A stretch of DNA of 64,000 nt from Buttiauxella warmboldiae (GCF_003818135.1 NZ_RPOH01000009.1:1-64000); one strand, 5' to 3'. Positions 51,536 through 63,154 are shown, counted from the first letter of the stretch. The notes: generated by a model not told the origin, from the sequence alone. Numbers and translations: made by a program.

Positions 51536-52408
51536 TTACTGAGGCAAAATAGCTTTCAGTGCATCACCGATATCAGCCAGGCTGCGAACGGTTTTCACGC
51601 CTGCGGCTTCCAGCGCTGCGAATTTCTCATCCGCAGTGCCTTTACCGCCCGCGATGATAGCGCCCGCGTGGCCCATACGCTTGCCTTTCGGCGCGGTCAC
51701 ACCTGCGATGTAGCCCACAACAGGCTTGGTGACGTGGTCTTTGATGTAGGCTGCGGCTTCTTCTTCCGCGCTACCACCGATCTCACCGATCATCACAATA
51801 GCTTCAGTTTTCGGATCTTCTTCGAACAGCTTCAGGATATCGATAAAGTTAGATCCCGGGATCGGATCGCCGCCGATGCCTACACAAGTCGACTGGCCCA
51901 GACCGATATCTGTGGTCTGCTTAACCGCTTCATAGGTCAGCGTACCAGAACGGGAAACGATGCCCACTTTGCCCGGCAGGTGAATATGGCCCGGCATAAT
52001 GCCGATTTTGCACTCGCCCGGAGTGATAACGCCCGGGCAGTTTGGCCCAATCATGCGCACGCCGGCTTCGTCCAGTTTCACTTTCACCGTCAGCATATCC
52101 AGCGTCGGGATGCCTTCGGTGATGGTGATAATCAGCTTAATGCCTGCATCGATGGCTTCCAGAATGGAATCTTTGCAGAACGGTGCCGGAACGTAGATAA
52201 CAGATGCGGTAGCGCCCGTTGCTTCTACCGCTTCACGCACGGTATTAAATACTGGCAGGCCGAGATGCTCGGTGCCGCCTTTGCCTGGCGTCACGCCGCC
52301 AACCATTTGCGTACCGTAGGCAATCGCCTGCTCGGAGTGGAAAGTCCCCTGGCTGCCGGTAAAGCCCTGGCAAATCACCCTGGTGTTTTTATCGATCAAA
52401 ATGGACAT
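51536..52408 (-). CDS. sucD: Succinyl-CoA synthetase alpha subunit
   Basis: Makes succinate, CoA and ATP from succinyl-CoA with SucC. The CoA-binding Rossmann domain starts at the N-terminus ([14 protein letters not shown]), and the phospho-His lies in [10 protein letters not shown]. It has 290 residues against 289 in E. coli. Its ATG overlaps the sucC stop by one base (TAATG). Confidence 0.96.
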   Translation of the reverse strand: MSILIDKNTRVICQGFTGSQGTFHSEQAIAYGTQMVGGVTPGKGGTEHLGLPVFNTVREAVEATGATASVIYVPAPFCKDSILEAIDAGIKLIITITEGIPTLDMLTVKVKLDEAGVRMIGPNCPGVITPGECKIGIMPGHIHLPGKVGIVSRSGTLTYEAVKQTTDIGLGQSTCVGIGGDPIPGSNFIDILKLFEEDPKTEAIVMIGEIGGSAEEEAAAYIKDHVTKPVVGYIAGVTAPKGKRMGHAGAIIAGGKGTADEKFAALEAAGVKTVRSLADIGDALKAILPQ

Positions 52409-53574
52409 TATTTCCCCTCCACGGCAGCAACTACCTGCTGTGCTGCATCCGTCAAACTAGTCGCAGCAATAATATTCAGGCCGCTATCAGCCAGTTTCTT
52501 CGCACCCAGTTCCGCGTTGTTACCTTCCAGACGGACAACCACCGGAACGTTAACACCGACTTCTGCCACCGCACCGATGATGCCGTCTGCGATCAGGTCG
52601 CAGCGCACGATGCCGCCGAAGATGTTAACCAGAACGGCCTTCACTTTGTCGTCGGACAGAATGATTTTGAATGCTTCGGTTACGCGTTCTTTGGTGGCAC
52701 CGCCGCCCACGTCCAGGAAGTTTGCTGGTTCGCCGCCGTGCAGTTTCACGATGTCCATGGTGCCCATTGCCAGGCCCGCACCGTTTACCATGCAGCCGAT
52801 GTTGCCATCAAGCGCAACGTAGTTCAGTTCCCACTGAGCAGCCTGAGATTCACGCGCATCTTCCTGGCTTGGGTCACGCATTTCGCGCAGCTCCGGCTGG
52901 CGGAACAGCGCGTTGCCGTCAGCGCCCAGTTTGCCGTCGAGGCAGACCAGATCCCCCTGCTTTGTGATCACCAGCGGGTTGATTTCGATCAGCGCCAGGT
53001 CGCGCTCAAGGAAGATGTTCGCCAGACCCATAAAGATTTTGGTGAACTGCTGAACCTGCTTACCTTCCAGGCCCAGTTTGAACGCCAGTTCACGGCCCTG
53101 ATAAGGCATTGGGCCTGACAGCGGATCCAGCGCCACTTTATGGATCAGGTGCGGGGTTTCTTCCGCCACTTTCTCAATTTCTACGCCACCTTCGGTGGAC
53201 GCCATAAACACGACGCGACGGGAGCTGCGATCGACTACCGCGCCGAGATACAGTTCTTTATCAATGTCCGTCGCCGCTTCCACCAGAATCTGGTGAACCG
53301 GCTGGCCATTGGCATCTGTTTGATAGGTGACCAGGCGTTTGCCCAGCCAGTGTTCAGCAAAAGCACGAATATCTTCTTTGCTGTTGACCACTTTCACGCC
53401 GCCCGCTTTACCGCGGCCACCGGCATGAACCTGACATTTTACCACCCACGGACCTGCGCCAATTTTAGAGGCTGCTTCTTCCGCTTCACGTGGCGTGGTG
53501 CAGGCGTAACCGACGGGAGCCGGTAGGCCATATCGAGCAAACAACTGTTTCGCCTGATACTCGTGTAAGTTCAT
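52408..53574 (-). CDS. sucC: Succinyl-CoA synthetase beta subunit
   Basis: ATP-grasp subunit that holds the nucleotide site; 388 residues as in E. coli. It starts [20 protein letters not shown], and the glycine-rich [13 protein letters not shown] and ligand motif [10 protein letters not shown] are intact. It lies after a 108-nt gap from sucB that contains a REP-like hairpin. Confidence 0.97.
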   Translation of the reverse strand: MNLHEYQAKQLFARYGLPAPVGYACTTPREAEEAASKIGAGPWVVKCQVHAGGRGKAGGVKVVNSKEDIRAFAEHWLGKRLVTYQTDANGQPVHQILVEAATDIDKELYLGAVVDRSSRRVVFMASTEGGVEIEKVAEETPHLIHKVALDPLSGPMPYQGRELAFKLGLEGKQVQQFTKIFMGLANIFLERDLALIEINPLVITKQGDLVCLDGKLGADGNALFRQPELREMRDPSQEDARESQAAQWELNYVALDGNIGCMVNGAGLAMGTMDIVKLHGGEPANFLDVGGGATKERVTEAFKIILSDDKVKAVLVNIFGGIVRCDLIADGIIGAVAEVGVNVPVVVRLEGNNAELGAKKLADSGLNIIAATSLTDAAQQVVAAVEGK

Positions 53575-53610
53575 GAGTTCTATCCATCCTTCAGGGTAAT
53601 CGTTATAAAC

Positions 53611-53663
53611 CTGTAGGCCGGTGCGCTATTCATGCCAGATGGCGCGCAGCTTTCGGCCTACAG
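53611..53663. repeat. REP-like inverted repeat between sucB and sucC
   Basis: CTGTAGGCCG (53611-53620) and CGGCCTACAG (53654-53663) form a perfect 10-bp outer stem with a GC-rich interior, resembling enterobacterial REP/PU elements. Within a polycistronic transcript it may stabilise the upstream sucA-sucB message. Confidence 0.65.
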
Positions 53664-53682
53664 TGCAGGTGAAACCTTACGA

Positions 53683-54909
53683 CTAAACGTCCAGCAGCAG
53701 ACGAGTAGGATCTTCGAGCAATTCTTTGATTGCTACCAGATAACCGACGGACTCGCGACCATCGATCAGACGGTGATCGTAAGAGAGCGCCAGATACATC
53801 ATCGGCAGGATCTCAACTTTACCGTCCACCGCCATCGGGCGGTCTTTGATGGCGTGCATACCGAGGATCGCGCTCTGCGGCGGGTTGATGATCGGCGTCG
53901 ACATCAGGGAGCCAAACACGCCACCGTTAGTGATGGTGAAGTTACCGCCCGTCAGATCTTCAACGGTCAGCTTGCCGTCACGGCCTTTCACGGCCAGTTC
54001 TTTAATGCGTTTTTCGATGTCAGCCATACCCAGGGTATCCACATCACGCAGCACTGGCGTCACCAGGCCACGCGGGGTAGAAACCGCGATGCTCACATCG
54101 AAATAATTATGGTAAACCACATCTTCGCCATCGATAGAAGCATTCACTTCCGGATAGCGCTTCAGCGCTTCTACTACCGCTTTAATGTAGAAAGACATGA
54201 AGCCCAGACGCACGCCGTGGCGTTTCTCGAAAGATTCGCCGTACTGCTTACGCAGTTCCATGATTGGCTTCATGTTCACTTCGTTAAACGTGGTGAGCAT
54301 GGCGGTGGAGTTTTTCGCTTCCAGCAGACGCTCGGCAACGCGTTTGCGCAGGCGCGTCATCGGCACGCGTTTTTCGCTGCGGCCAGCCAGTGGCGCAACC
54401 GCTGCTTTAGTTTCTTCCGGCGCTTTAGCCTGAGCAGGCTGAGCCGCCTTCGCCTGCGTCAGATGCTTATCCACATCTTCACGGGTGATACGGCCACCAA
54501 CGCCGCTGCCTTTAATGGCGTTGGCATCCAGAGAGTGCTCGGCAATCAGGCGGCGGATCGCCGGGCTGAGCGCGTCATTGCTCTGCTCTTCCAGAGAAGC
54601 CTGCTGGCGCTGTGCAGGCGTTGACTCTTTGCTGTCCGCTTTCGCCGTGGTTTCTTTACCGGAGCTGTTGCCTTCACGCAGGCGGCCCAGGATTTGACGA
54701 GACGTGACGGTGGTCCCTTCATCTTCCAGCACGGCATCCAGAATGCCATCAGCCGACGCCGGTACTTCCAGTACCACTTTGTCAGTTTCGATTTCCACCA
54801 GCACTTCATCACGGGTCACGGTGTCGCCCGGTTTTTTATGCCAGGTGGCAACGGTCGCATCGGCAACGGACTCAGGCAGGTCAGGAACTAGAATATCTAC
54901 GCTACTCAT
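53683..54909 (-). CDS. sucB: Dihydrolipoyl succinyltransferase (E2 of 2-oxoglutarate dehydrogenase)
   Basis: E2 core of the 2-oxoglutarate dehydrogenase complex. The N-terminal lipoyl domain carries the modified Lys44 in [12 protein letters not shown] linker leads to the E3-binding domain ([32 protein letters not shown]), followed by the catalytic domain with [12 protein letters not shown] near the C-terminus. It has 408 residues against 405 in E. coli. Confidence 0.97.
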   Translation of the reverse strand: MSSVDILVPDLPESVADATVATWHKKPGDTVTRDEVLVEIETDKVVLEVPASADGILDAVLEDEGTTVTSRQILGRLREGNSSGKETTAKADSKESTPAQRQQASLEEQSNDALSPAIRRLIAEHSLDANAIKGSGVGGRITREDVDKHLTQAKAAQPAQAKAPEETKAAVAPLAGRSEKRVPMTRLRKRVAERLLEAKNSTAMLTTFNEVNMKPIMELRKQYGESFEKRHGVRLGFMSFYIKAVVEALKRYPEVNASIDGEDVVYHNYFDVSIAVSTPRGLVTPVLRDVDTLGMADIEKRIKELAVKGRDGKLTVEDLTGGNFTITNGGVFGSLMSTPIINPPQSAILGMHAIKDRPMAVDGKVEILPMMYLALSYDHRLIDGRESVGYLVAIKELLEDPTRLLLDV

Positions 54910-54923
54910 TTTTTATCCTTTAA

Positions 54924-57731
54924 TTAATCGACGTTCAGCGCGTCATTAACCAGATCTTGCTGCTGTTTCTGGTGAACGGACAAGTACCCTACCGCAGGTG
55001 ATGCGGAGGCTGGACGACCTGCGTAACGCAGACCCGATCCAAATGGAACTACTTCACGGAAATGGTGCTGGCTGCAATACCATGCGCCCTGGTTAAGCGG
55101 CTCTTCCTGGCACCAGACAAAATCATGTACGTGAGCAAAAGGTTTCAACGCTTCCTGCACCGCCTGGTGCGGGAACGGATACAGCTGTTCGATGCGCACA
55201 ATCGCCACATCTTTTTGATCGTTCTTACGACGCTGTTCCAGCAAATCGTAATAAACCTTACCCGAACACATTACCACGCGTTTCACGCCAGCCGGATCCA
55301 GCTCGTCAACTTCGCCAATCGCCGGCAGGAAGGTGCCGTTTGCCAGCTCTTCCATAGTGGAAACCGCCAGCGGATGGCGCAGCAGAGATTTCGGCGACAT
55401 CACCACCAGCGGACGACGCATACCGCGCAGCGCCTGGCGACGCAGCATGTGGTAAACCTGCGCAGGCGTGGAAGGTACGCAAACCTGCATGTTCTGTTCG
55501 GCACACAGCTGGAGGTAACGCTCCAGACGCGCGGAGGAGTGCTCCGGACCCTGGCCTTCGTAACCGTGCGGCAGCAGCATCACCAGGCCACACATACGGC
55601 CCCATTTCTGCTCGCCGGAGCTGATGAACTGGTCGATAACCACCTGAGCGCCGTTGGCGAAGTCGCCAAACTGCGCTTCCCAGATAGTCAGGGTGCGAGG
55701 CTCCGCAGTGGCATAGCCGTATTCGAATGCCAGTACCGCTTCTTCAGACAGCACCGAGTCCCAGACTTTGAACTCGCCCTGGCTGTTGTGCACGTGTTGC
55801 AGCGGCGTGTAAGTCGAACCGTTGGTCTGGTTGTGGATCACAGCGTGACGGTGGAAGAAGGTGCCACGGCCCACGTCTTCACCGGACAGACGCACGGAAA
55901 CGCCTTCATCCACCAGAGTGGCGTACGCCAGGTTTTCAGCCGCGCCCCAGTCGAATTTCTTCGCGCCGTTCGCCATTTCCTGACGGTCGCTGTAGATTTT
56001 CGCCACGCGGGACTGCATTTCAACGCTTTCAGGCGCGCTGCTGATACGTTTAGCCAGCTCCTGCAAACGCTTCACTTCGACCTTATTCGGGTAGCTCTCA
56101 TCCCACTCGTGGTTGAGGTACGGCGACCAGGTGAAGGAGTGCATGTTCATTGGGCGGTACTCTTTCACCACGCATTCACCGGCATCAAGCGCGTCACGGT
56201 AGAGGTTCACCATTTCGGTGGCATCTTCGAGGGTGGCGATTTTTTCCTGCTCCAGACGGTCTGCATAAATCTTACGCGGCGTCGGGTGCTTTTTGATTTT
56301 CTGGTACATCACGGGCTGGGTGGCGCTTGGCTCGTCAGCTTCATTATGACCGTGGCGACGGTAGCAAACCAGGTCGATAAATACGTCGCGCTTAAAGGTG
56401 TTACGGAAATCCAGCGCCAGGCGAGTGACAAACGCCACCGCTTCCGGGTCATCGGCATTGACGTGGAAAATCGGTGCCATCACCATCTTACCGATATCGG
56501 TACAGTACGGCGTGGAACGCGCATCCAGCGGGTTAGAGGTGGTGAAACCAATCTGGTTGTTGATAACGATGCGAACGGTGCCACCCACTTCGTAACCACG
56601 CGCTTTAGACATATTCAGGGTTTCCTGAACTACGCCCTGGCCCGCTACCGCGGCGTCACCGTGAATGGTGATTGGCAGAACCTGGTTGCTGCCGGGTTTA
56701 TCTAAACGATCCAGACGCGCACGCACAGAACCGATAACCACCGGGCTTACGATTTCGAGGTGCGACGGGTTAAACGCCAGCGCCAGGTGAACCAGGCCGC
56801 CTTCGGTTTCCACGTCTGATGAGAAGCCCATGTGGTACTTCACATCGCCGGTGCCGAGATGTTCTTTATGCTTACCGGCGAATTCGTCGAACAGTTCCTG
56901 CGGTTTCTTGCCGAGTACGTTGATCAACACGTTCAGGCGGCCGCGGTGTGCCATGCCCAGCACCACTTCGCGCGTGCCGCTCTTGCCCGCATGGCGGATC
57001 ATCTCTTTGAGCATCGGCACCAGTGCATCACCGCCTTCCAGCGAGAAGCGTTTCGCGCCCGGGAATTTCGCCCCCAGGTAACGCTCAAGGCCTTCTGCTG
57101 CGGTCAGTTCGCTGAGGAAGCGTTTTTTCTCATCAACGGTAAACGTTGAGTGGCCCACCACCGATTCGATGCGCTGCTGGATCCAGCGTTTTTCTTCGGT
57201 GTTGGTGATGTGCATATATTCCGCACCGATTGAACCGCCGTAAGTCTGCTTCAGCGCATCGATCAGGTCAGCAAGCTTCATGGTCTCTTTGCCGCTGGCA
57301 AAAGAACCGACGTTGAAGGTTTCCTGAAGATCGGCGTCCGTCAGATTATGGAAGGCTGGATCAAGATCGGGAACCGCGTCCTGCTTCCACAAGCCAAGCG
57401 GATCGAGGTTTGCGGCCTGATGGCCACGGAAACGCCAGGCGTTGATCAGCTGCAACACTTTGACTTGCTTAACGTCAGTGTCAGGGTCGGTAATTGCGGT
57501 GGAGTAACGTGAGGCATCCTTCGCCAGACGACGGAAATAATCACGTGTTTTGGAATGGAATTGATCCGGTCTGGCCCCGGTTCCAGGTAATTGCTGGAAC
57601 ATTGAGCGCCAGTGCGCATCAACAGAGTCAGGATCGGTTAAGAAGTCTTCATAGAGCTGCTCTATCCAGGACTGGTTTGCACCCGCCAGGTAAGAGGAAT
57701 CCAGCCAGGCTTTCATTTCGCCGTTCTGCAT
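54924..57731 (-). CDS. sucA: 2-Oxoglutarate dehydrogenase E1
   Basis: Thiamine-diphosphate-dependent decarboxylase of the 2-oxoglutarate dehydrogenase complex, 935 residues against 933 in E. coli. N-terminal SYLAGANQSWIEQLYEDFL, the active-site MAHRGRLNVL and HGDAAVAGQGVVQET regions and the C-terminal Transket_pyr domain (SGEDVGRGTFFHRH) are intact. It begins 14 nt before sucB and follows sdhB after about 205 nt. Confidence 0.97.
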   Translation of the reverse strand: MQNGEMKAWLDSSYLAGANQSWIEQLYEDFLTDPDSVDAHWRSMFQQLPGTGARPDQFHSKTRDYFRRLAKDASRYSTAITDPDTDVKQVKVLQLINAWRFRGHQAANLDPLGLWKQDAVPDLDPAFHNLTDADLQETFNVGSFASGKETMKLADLIDALKQTYGGSIGAEYMHITNTEEKRWIQQRIESVVGHSTFTVDEKKRFLSELTAAEGLERYLGAKFPGAKRFSLEGGDALVPMLKEMIRHAGKSGTREVVLGMAHRGRLNVLINVLGKKPQELFDEFAGKHKEHLGTGDVKYHMGFSSDVETEGGLVHLALAFNPSHLEIVSPVVIGSVRARLDRLDKPGSNQVLPITIHGDAAVAGQGVVQETLNMSKARGYEVGGTVRIVINNQIGFTTSNPLDARSTPYCTDIGKMVMAPIFHVNADDPEAVAFVTRLALDFRNTFKRDVFIDLVCYRRHGHNEADEPSATQPVMYQKIKKHPTPRKIYADRLEQEKIATLEDATEMVNLYRDALDAGECVVKEYRPMNMHSFTWSPYLNHEWDESYPNKVEVKRLQELAKRISSAPESVEMQSRVAKIYSDRQEMANGAKKFDWGAAENLAYATLVDEGVSVRLSGEDVGRGTFFHRHAVIHNQTNGSTYTPLQHVHNSQGEFKVWDSVLSEEAVLAFEYGYATAEPRTLTIWEAQFGDFANGAQVVIDQFISSGEQKWGRMCGLVMLLPHGYEGQGPEHSSARLERYLQLCAEQNMQVCVPSTPAQVYHMLRRQALRGMRRPLVVMSPKSLLRHPLAVSTMEELANGTFLPAIGEVDELDPAGVKRVVMCSGKVYYDLLEQRRKNDQKDVAIVRIEQLYPFPHQAVQEALKPFAHVHDFVWCQEEPLNQGAWYCSQHHFREVVPFGSGLRYAGRPASASPAVGYLSVHQKQQQDLVNDALNVD

Positions 57732-57859
57732 CGTGATCCCTTAAGCATTTATATGCTTATTTCGCCGTGAATAACTATTGCGTACACAGGTGGTACACAT
57801 TACCGGGGTTCACAACTACGAGCCTTTTTCCTTTCCAGGCGGCTCGAGAAGGAACCTTT

Positions 57860-57936
57860 AAAAACTGTCGCAACAGGGCAGTTTTTAAAGGTTTCCTGCA
57901 AATTTTCCCCTCTCCCGAAGGAGAGGGAACGAAAAG
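57860..57936 (-). ncRNA. sdhX: Probable SdhX (RybD) 3'-UTR small RNA with terminator
   Basis: Directly after the sdhB stop the minus strand has a hairpin with a CTTCGG-type loop (CCCTCTCC/GGAGAGGG). It is followed by a perfect 13-bp inverted repeat (57891-57879 with 57867-57855) whose descending arm contains a run of five T. In E. coli the sRNA SdhX is released from this position of the sdh-suc transcript. The 5' end is not defined by sequence, and identity rests on position and structure. Confidence 0.55.
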
Positions 57937-58653
57937 CTAGGCACTCTTTTGCAGCAGCATCGACTTAATGTGGCCGATGGCTTTCGTCGGGTTCAATCCC
58001 TTAGGACAAACACTGACGCAATTCATGATGCTATGGCAGCGGAATACGCTGAAAGCGTCGCTGATCCCGTCAAGACGGCTGGCGGTTTCAGTATCACGGC
58101 TGTCAATCAGGAAGCGGTACGCTGCCAGTAAACCTGCCGGGCCGATGAACTTATCCGGGTTCCACCAGAACGACGGGCAGGAGGTCGAGCAGCAGGCGCA
58201 AAGGATGCACTCGTACAGACCATCCAGTTTTTCACGTTGCTCAGGTGATTGTAAATGCTCACGAGCAGGTGGATTTTGCCCATTATTCAACAGGTAAGGC
58301 TTAATCTTCTCATATTGGGCATAGAATTGTCCCATGTCTACCACCAGATCGCGCACCACCGGCAATCCAGGCAGAGGACGGACGACTATCTTTTGCTTGC
58401 CATTCCCCAGGGCGGAGATTGGCGTAATACAGGCCAGACCATTCTTGCCGTTCATGTTCACGCCGTCGGAGCCGCAAACTCCTTCACGGCAGGAGCGACG
58501 GAAAGAGAGGGTCGGATCTTTTTCTTTCAGCTGCATCAGCGCGTCAAGCAGCATCATATCGCGCCCTTCTTCCCCTTCCAGGGTGTACTCCTGCATACGC
58601 GGAGCATCGTCAACATCCGGGTTGTAGCGATAAATAGAGAATTCGAGTTTCAT
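57937..58653 (-). CDS. sdhB: Succinate dehydrogenase iron-sulfur subunit
   Basis: Carries the [2Fe-2S], [4Fe-4S] and [3Fe-4S] clusters between FAD and ubiquinone. Cysteine motifs: CREGVCGSDGVNMNGKNGLAC, CILCACCSTSCPS and CHSIMNCVSVCPKGLNP. The ATG at 58653 has GGAG 7 nt upstream and gives 238 residues as in E. coli; a GTG one codon earlier is less likely. Confidence 0.97.
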   Translation of the reverse strand: MKLEFSIYRYNPDVDDAPRMQEYTLEGEEGRDMMLLDALMQLKEKDPTLSFRRSCREGVCGSDGVNMNGKNGLACITPISALGNGKQKIVVRPLPGLPVVRDLVVDMGQFYAQYEKIKPYLLNNGQNPPAREHLQSPEQREKLDGLYECILCACCSTSCPSFWWNPDKFIGPAGLLAAYRFLIDSRDTETASRLDGISDAFSVFRCHSIMNCVSVCPKGLNPTKAIGHIKSMLLQKSA

Positions 58654-58668
58654 CACTTTGCTCCGCTA

Positions 58669-60435
58669 TTAATAAGTACGCACTTTCGGTGGGAATGCCG
58701 GACGCAGCTTCGGCTGCATGTTCACCTCACGGCGCGTCATGCTTTCCGACTCAGGCAGATACAGGCTGTGGCACAGCCAGTTGGCATCGTCACGGTCCGG
58801 ATAGTCGAAGCGGCTATGGGCGCCACGGCTTTCGGTGCGGAAGTTAGCGGAAACAGCGGTCGCATAAGCGGTTTCCATCAGGTTATCCAGCTCCAGGCAC
58901 TCAACGCGCTGGGTGTTGAACTCGCTGGAAGTATCATCCAGGCGGGCGTTTTTCAGGCGTTCGCGGATCTGTTTCAGCTGCTCAAGGCCTTTTGCCATCG
59001 CGTCACCTTCACGGAATACCGAGAAGTTGTGCTGCATACATTCCTGAAGTGCTTTACGGATTTGCACCGGATCTTCGCCGTTGCGGTTGCCGTTCCAGCG
59101 ATTCAGGCGCTCCAGCGCGACATTAATTTCATCTTCGGTCGCGTCACGCAGCTCGCCCTGCTCTGCGATAGACTCCAGCAGATGCAGGCCCGCCGCACGG
59201 CCAAACACCACCAGATCCAGCAGCGAGTTGCCGCCCAGGCGGTTAGCGCCGTGAACGGAGACGCAGGCAATTTCCCCCACCGCGAACAGGCCAGGAATCA
59301 GCACATCTTCGCCCTGCTCGTTCACCGTTAATGCCTGGCCGGTAACTTTGGTCGGAATACCGCCCATCATATAGTGGCAGGTAGGGATAACCGGAATCGG
59401 CTCTTTAACCGGGTCAACGTGTGCAAAGGTACGAGACAGCTCCAGAATGCCCGGCAGACGGGATTCGAGAACTTCTTTACCCAGGTGATCAAGTTTCAGT
59501 TTGGCATGTGGACCCCACGGGCCATCGCAGCCGCGGCCTTCGCGGATTTCAATCATGATAGAACGCGCAACCACGTCACGGCCTGCCAGATCTTTCGCGT
59601 TTGGCGCATAGCGCTCCATAAAGCGCTCACCGTGCTTGTTCAGCAGATAACCGCCTTCGCCACGGCAACCTTCGGTGACCAGCACACCCGCACCGGCGAT
59701 ACCGGTTGGGTGGAACTGCCACATTTCCATATCTTGTACAGGCACGCCTGCACGCAGCGCCATACCAACACCGTCGCCGGTATTGATATGGGCGTTAGTG
59801 GTGGACTGATAAATACGGCCCGCGCCGCCCGTTGCCAGAATGGTCGCTTTCGCTTTGAAGTAAACCACTTCGCCAGTTTCGATGCACAGCGCGGTGGTAC
59901 CGACCACGGCACCATCGGCATTTTTCACCAGATCCAGCGCGTACCATTCGGAGAAAATGGTAGTTTTGTTTTTCAGGTTTTGTTGGTACAGCGTGTGCAA
60001 CAATGCGTGACCGGTACGGTCCGCTGCCGCAGCAGTTCGCGCCGCCTGCTCGCCGCCGAAGTTCTTCGACTGGCCGCCAAACGGACGCTGATAAATAGTG
60101 CCATCATCAAGGCGGGAGAACGGCAGACCCATGTGCTCCAGCTCAAGAATCGCTTCCGGGCCGGTTTTACACATATATTCAATGGCATCCTGGTCGCCGA
60201 TGTAATCGGAACCTTTTACCGTGTCATACATATGCCATTCCCAGTTGTCTTCATGGGTATTGCCGAGAGCCACGGTAATGCCACCCTGCGCAGACACGGT
60301 ATGGGAACGGGTTGGGAAAACTTTCGACAGCAAGGCACAGGTCTGGCCGCTTTGTGAAATCTGCAGTGCGGCGCGCATACCTGCGCCACCTGCACCAATG
60401 ACGACTGCATCAAATTCTCTGACTGGTAAACTCAT
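58669..60435 (-). CDS. sdhA: Succinate dehydrogenase flavoprotein subunit
   Basis: Oxidises succinate to fumarate; FAD is covalently bound at His45 ([12 protein letters not shown]). The Rossmann motif [10 protein letters not shown] and the substrate-site HPTGIAGAG and [21 protein letters not shown] regions are intact. The ATG at 60435 overlaps the sdhD stop (TAATG) and gives 588 residues as in E. coli. Confidence 0.97.
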   Translation of the reverse strand: MSLPVREFDAVVIGAGGAGMRAALQISQSGQTCALLSKVFPTRSHTVSAQGGITVALGNTHEDNWEWHMYDTVKGSDYIGDQDAIEYMCKTGPEAILELEHMGLPFSRLDDGTIYQRPFGGQSKNFGGEQAARTAAAADRTGHALLHTLYQQNLKNKTTIFSEWYALDLVKNADGAVVGTTALCIETGEVVYFKAKATILATGGAGRIYQSTTNAHINTGDGVGMALRAGVPVQDMEMWQFHPTGIAGAGVLVTEGCRGEGGYLLNKHGERFMERYAPNAKDLAGRDVVARSIMIEIREGRGCDGPWGPHAKLKLDHLGKEVLESRLPGILELSRTFAHVDPVKEPIPVIPTCHYMMGGIPTKVTGQALTVNEQGEDVLIPGLFAVGEIACVSVHGANRLGGNSLLDLVVFGRAAGLHLLESIAEQGELRDATEDEINVALERLNRWNGNRNGEDPVQIRKALQECMQHNFSVFREGDAMAKGLEQLKQIRERLKNARLDDTSSEFNTQRVECLELDNLMETAYATAVSANFRTESRGAHSRFDYPDRDDANWLCHSLYLPESESMTRREVNMQPKLRPAFPPKVRTY

Positions 60436-60782
60436 TACACACCCCACACCACAACGAATCCATAAATGACGTAAACCAGCAGTGCCACCACAATCACGAG
60501 CTGTAGCCCAAGACGCATCGCCACTGGTTTAACGTAGTCGGTCAACACCTGCCACATGCCAATCCAGGCATGGATCAAAATTGAGAACAATGTCAGCAGG
60601 GTGAACACTTTGGTGAAGGCGGAGCCGAAGAAACCACTCCAGACCTCGTAGGTTAAATCGCCGGTAACAGCGAAGAACCCAATCATATAGAGGATATACA
60701 GGGTAATAACAATGGCGGAGGCACGAACCAGAATATAGTCATGCACACCATTGCGACCTAATGCGGAGGCATTGCTTACCAT
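60435..60782 (-). CDS. sdhD: Succinate dehydrogenase membrane anchor SdhD
   Basis: Three-helix membrane anchor contributing a heme b ligand and the quinone site (115 residues as in E. coli). The helix containing [19 protein letters not shown] includes the conserved His and Tyr. It overlaps sdhC by 7 nt. Confidence 0.96.
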   Translation of the reverse strand: MVSNASALGRNGVHDYILVRASAIVITLYILYMIGFFAVTGDLTYEVWSGFFGSAFTKVFTLLTLFSILIHAWIGMWQVLTDYVKPVAMRLGLQLVIVVALLVYVIYGFVVVWGV

Positions 60783-61165
60783 ACGAGGACTCCTGCGAGA
60801 AGTGAAAGCACGAAAGTCAATACAAAGGAAATCATCGCGGATCGTTTGCCCGCTATCAGGGTTTCATCCAGCAAACCGGTGTCCATCAGCATATGGCGAA
60901 TGCCCACCACCACGTGATAAGCCAGCGCGGTGAGGATGCCCCACAGAATGAATTTGGCCAACAAGCCGCTCATGATTGCATGAGCAACGAGGAAGCCTTC
61001 CGGAGAGGAGAGTGACTGGCCTAATAACCACAGGAGAATGCCAACAGCCACAAAGGTGATCACGCCGGATACACGGTGGAGGATGGAAGCAATGGCAGTG
61101 ACGGGGAACCTGATCGTTGAGAGATCAAGATTTACAGGTCTTTGTTTTTTTGCATTTTTTATCAT
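60776..61165 (-). CDS. sdhC: Succinate dehydrogenase cytochrome b556 subunit SdhC
   Basis: Three-helix anchor; [12 protein letters not shown] at the first helix carries quinone-site residues, and [15 protein letters not shown] carries the heme His. The ATG at 61165 ([15 protein letters not shown]) gives 129 residues as in E. coli; an upstream in-frame start adds five. First gene of sdhCDAB-sucABCD. Confidence 0.95.
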   Translation of the reverse strand: MIKNAKKQRPVNLDLSTIRFPVTAIASILHRVSGVITFVAVGILLWLLGQSLSSPEGFLVAHAIMSGLLAKFILWGILTALAYHVVVGIRHMLMDTGLLDETLIAGKRSAMISFVLTFVLSLLAGVLVW

Positions 61166-61820
61166 GAATAGCGCCCACATGCTGTTCTTATAGTTTCCTT
61201 CCTCCGGGTCTGCAGGCGGGGTCAGACAGCGTGAACTTTCTATAACTGTGCGTCATGCAAAAACAGCTACATCCAGATGCCAAAAAGCTGGCTACAACGC
61301 TGGGTGGCGCCCGGTGGCAGGGTATTCCGGAGACCTGGCGGCAGTATAGGCGCTTCACAAATTCATTACAATTAACCTACATATAGTTTGAAGGGTTTTG
61401 CTCGGAACAGTGAGCAGGATCACGATAACAACATTATTTTAATTTTTAATCATCTGATTTGACAAAACTTAAACATTATTGTTACAAACGAGGCCGAAAA
61501 AGCCGTATAATTCGCAAAAGTTATAGGGTGAACCTTTCACCTGAGAATAAGTTATGTAACAGTGTGATGGTATTGACCCAGTCGATAAGGCCAGTTATTA
61601 GTGATACACAGGTTTGAATGATATGGACTGCAAAGGGTCTGATTTGCTGAATTTTCGCCTACGTGGCACCAGTTACCTGCAAGCGCCCATCGCTCTGTAC
61701 CCTGGCTACACAATCAAAACAGAGCCACGAGCAAATTAAAACGGGTAACGGACACGGTTGTGTTTGAATGCAAATCACGGACCCGCAGTCTGATGAAATA
61801 AGGCGCTAAGGAGACCGTAA
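61166..61820. promoter_or_regulatory. Divergent sdhC/gltA control region
   Basis: About 655 nt of mostly A/T-rich DNA with no gene. A perfect TATAAT (61506-61511) lies on the gltA strand, with TTACAA 18 nt upstream as a possible -35. The E. coli counterpart is controlled by ArcA, CRP and, after transcription, by small RNAs such as RyhB and Spot 42; I cannot assign individual sites confidently here. Confidence 0.6.
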
Positions 61821-63107
61821 ATGGCTGATAAAAAAGCAACGCTTACCTACAATGGTGATGATGCTCTGGAACTGAATGTGCTAAAAGGCACCCTTGGTCA
61901 GGATGTCATTGATATTCGTAGTCTTGGTTCTAAAGGTGTGTTTACTTTTGACCCGGGTTTTACCTCTACCGCATCATGTGAATCAAAAATCACCTTTATC
62001 GACGGTGATGAAGGTATCTTACTGCACCGTGGTTTCCCTATCGATCAGCTGGCAACCCACTCCAATTACCTTGAAGTTTGCTACATCCTGCTAAACGGTG
62101 AAAAACCGACCCAACAGCAGTACGAAGAGTTCAAAACCATTGTCACCCGCCACACCATGATCCACGAACAAATCACCCGTTTGTTCCACGGTTTCCGTCG
62201 TGACTCGCACCCGATGGCGGTGATGTGCGGCGTGACCGGCGCGCTGGCGGCGTTTTATCATGACTCCATGGATGTGAATAACCCGCGCCATCGTGAAATC
62301 GCCGCGTTCCGCCTGCTGTCCAAAATGCCGACCATGGCAGCCATGTGTTATAAATATTCCATTGGCCAGCCGTTCGTTTACCCACGTAACGACCTCTCCT
62401 ACGCCGGTAATTTCCTGAATATGATGTTCTCCACGCCGTGTGAGAAATACGAAGTTAACCCTATTCTGGAACGTGCCATGGACCGTATTTTGATCCTGCA
62501 CGCCGACCACGAACAAAATGCGTCTACCTCTACGGTGCGTACCGCCGGTTCTTCTGGCGCTAACCCGTTCGCCTGTATCGCCGCGGGCATTGCCTCTTTG
62601 TGGGGGCCTGCTCACGGTGGCGCTAACGAAGCCGCACTGAAAATGCTCGAAGAGATCAGCAGCGTTGAGCACATCCCGGAATTCGTGCGTCGTGCGAAAG
62701 ACAAGAATGACTCTTTCCGCCTGATGGGCTTTGGCCATCGCGTGTACAAAAACTACGACCCGCGCGCCACGGTGATGCGTGAAACCTGCCATGAAGTGCT
62801 CAAAGAGCTGAATCTGAAAGATAATAATCTGCTGGAAGTGGCCATGGAGCTTGAGCATATTGCGCTTAACGACCCGTACTTCATCGAGAAGAAACTCTAC
62901 CCGAACGTGGACTTCTACTCCGGTATCATCCTGAAAGCGATGGGAATTCCATCTTCCATGTTTACCGTTATCTTCGCGATGGCGCGTACCGTGGGCTGGA
63001 TTGCGCACTGGAACGAAATGCACGACGACGGCATTAAAATTGCCCGTCCACGCCAGCTGTATACCGGCTACGAACAGCGTGATTTCCAGTCTGATTTGAA
63101 AAAATAA
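61821..63107 (+). CDS. gltA: Citrate synthase (type II, hexameric)
   Basis: Condenses oxaloacetate and acetyl-CoA. It has 428 residues against 427 in E. coli, with catalytic motifs [12 protein letters not shown], the citrate synthase signature [14 protein letters not shown] and the later Asp region ([11 protein letters not shown]). It has the N-terminal domain of the NADH-inhibited Gram-negative type. TAAGGAG precedes the ATG. Confidence 0.97.
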   Translation: MADKKATLTYNGDDALELNVLKGTLGQDVIDIRSLGSKGVFTFDPGFTSTASCESKITFIDGDEGILLHRGFPIDQLATHSNYLEVCYILLNGEKPTQQQYEEFKTIVTRHTMIHEQITRLFHGFRRDSHPMAVMCGVTGALAAFYHDSMDVNNPRHREIAAFRLLSKMPTMAAMCYKYSIGQPFVYPRNDLSYAGNFLNMMFSTPCEKYEVNPILERAMDRILILHADHEQNASTSTVRTAGSSGANPFACIAAGIASLWGPAHGGANEAALKMLEEISSVEHIPEFVRRAKDKNDSFRLMGFGHRVYKNYDPRATVMRETCHEVLKELNLKDNNLLEVAMELEHIALNDPYFIEKKLYPNVDFYSGIILKAMGIPSSMFTVIFAMARTVGWIAHWNEMHDDGIKIARPRQLYTGYEQRDFQSDLKK

Positions 63108-63130
63108 GTTCGCTTCTGGAAAAAACAAAA

Positions 63131-63154
63131 ACGCGCTGGCTGGCGCGTTTTTTT
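63131..63154 (+). terminator. Terminator of gltA
   Basis: ACGCGC (63131-63136), loop TGGCTG, GCGCGT, then seven T residues. Confidence 0.88.

Noticed and set aside
51668-54624. Long plus-strand ORFs opposite sucD, sucC and sucB (384 and 330 codons)
   Set aside because: Antisense shadows of highly biased TCA-cycle genes; no recognisable domains.
55062-56705. 547-codon ORF on the plus strand
   Set aside because: It lies entirely antisense to sucA, whose protein is intact and near-identical in length to E. coli. Its composition reflects the mirrored codon bias of sucA and it has no ribosome site.
58255-60357. 358- and 327-codon plus-strand ORFs opposite sdhB/sdhA
   Set aside because: Antisense to intact sdh genes and without similarity to any family I know.
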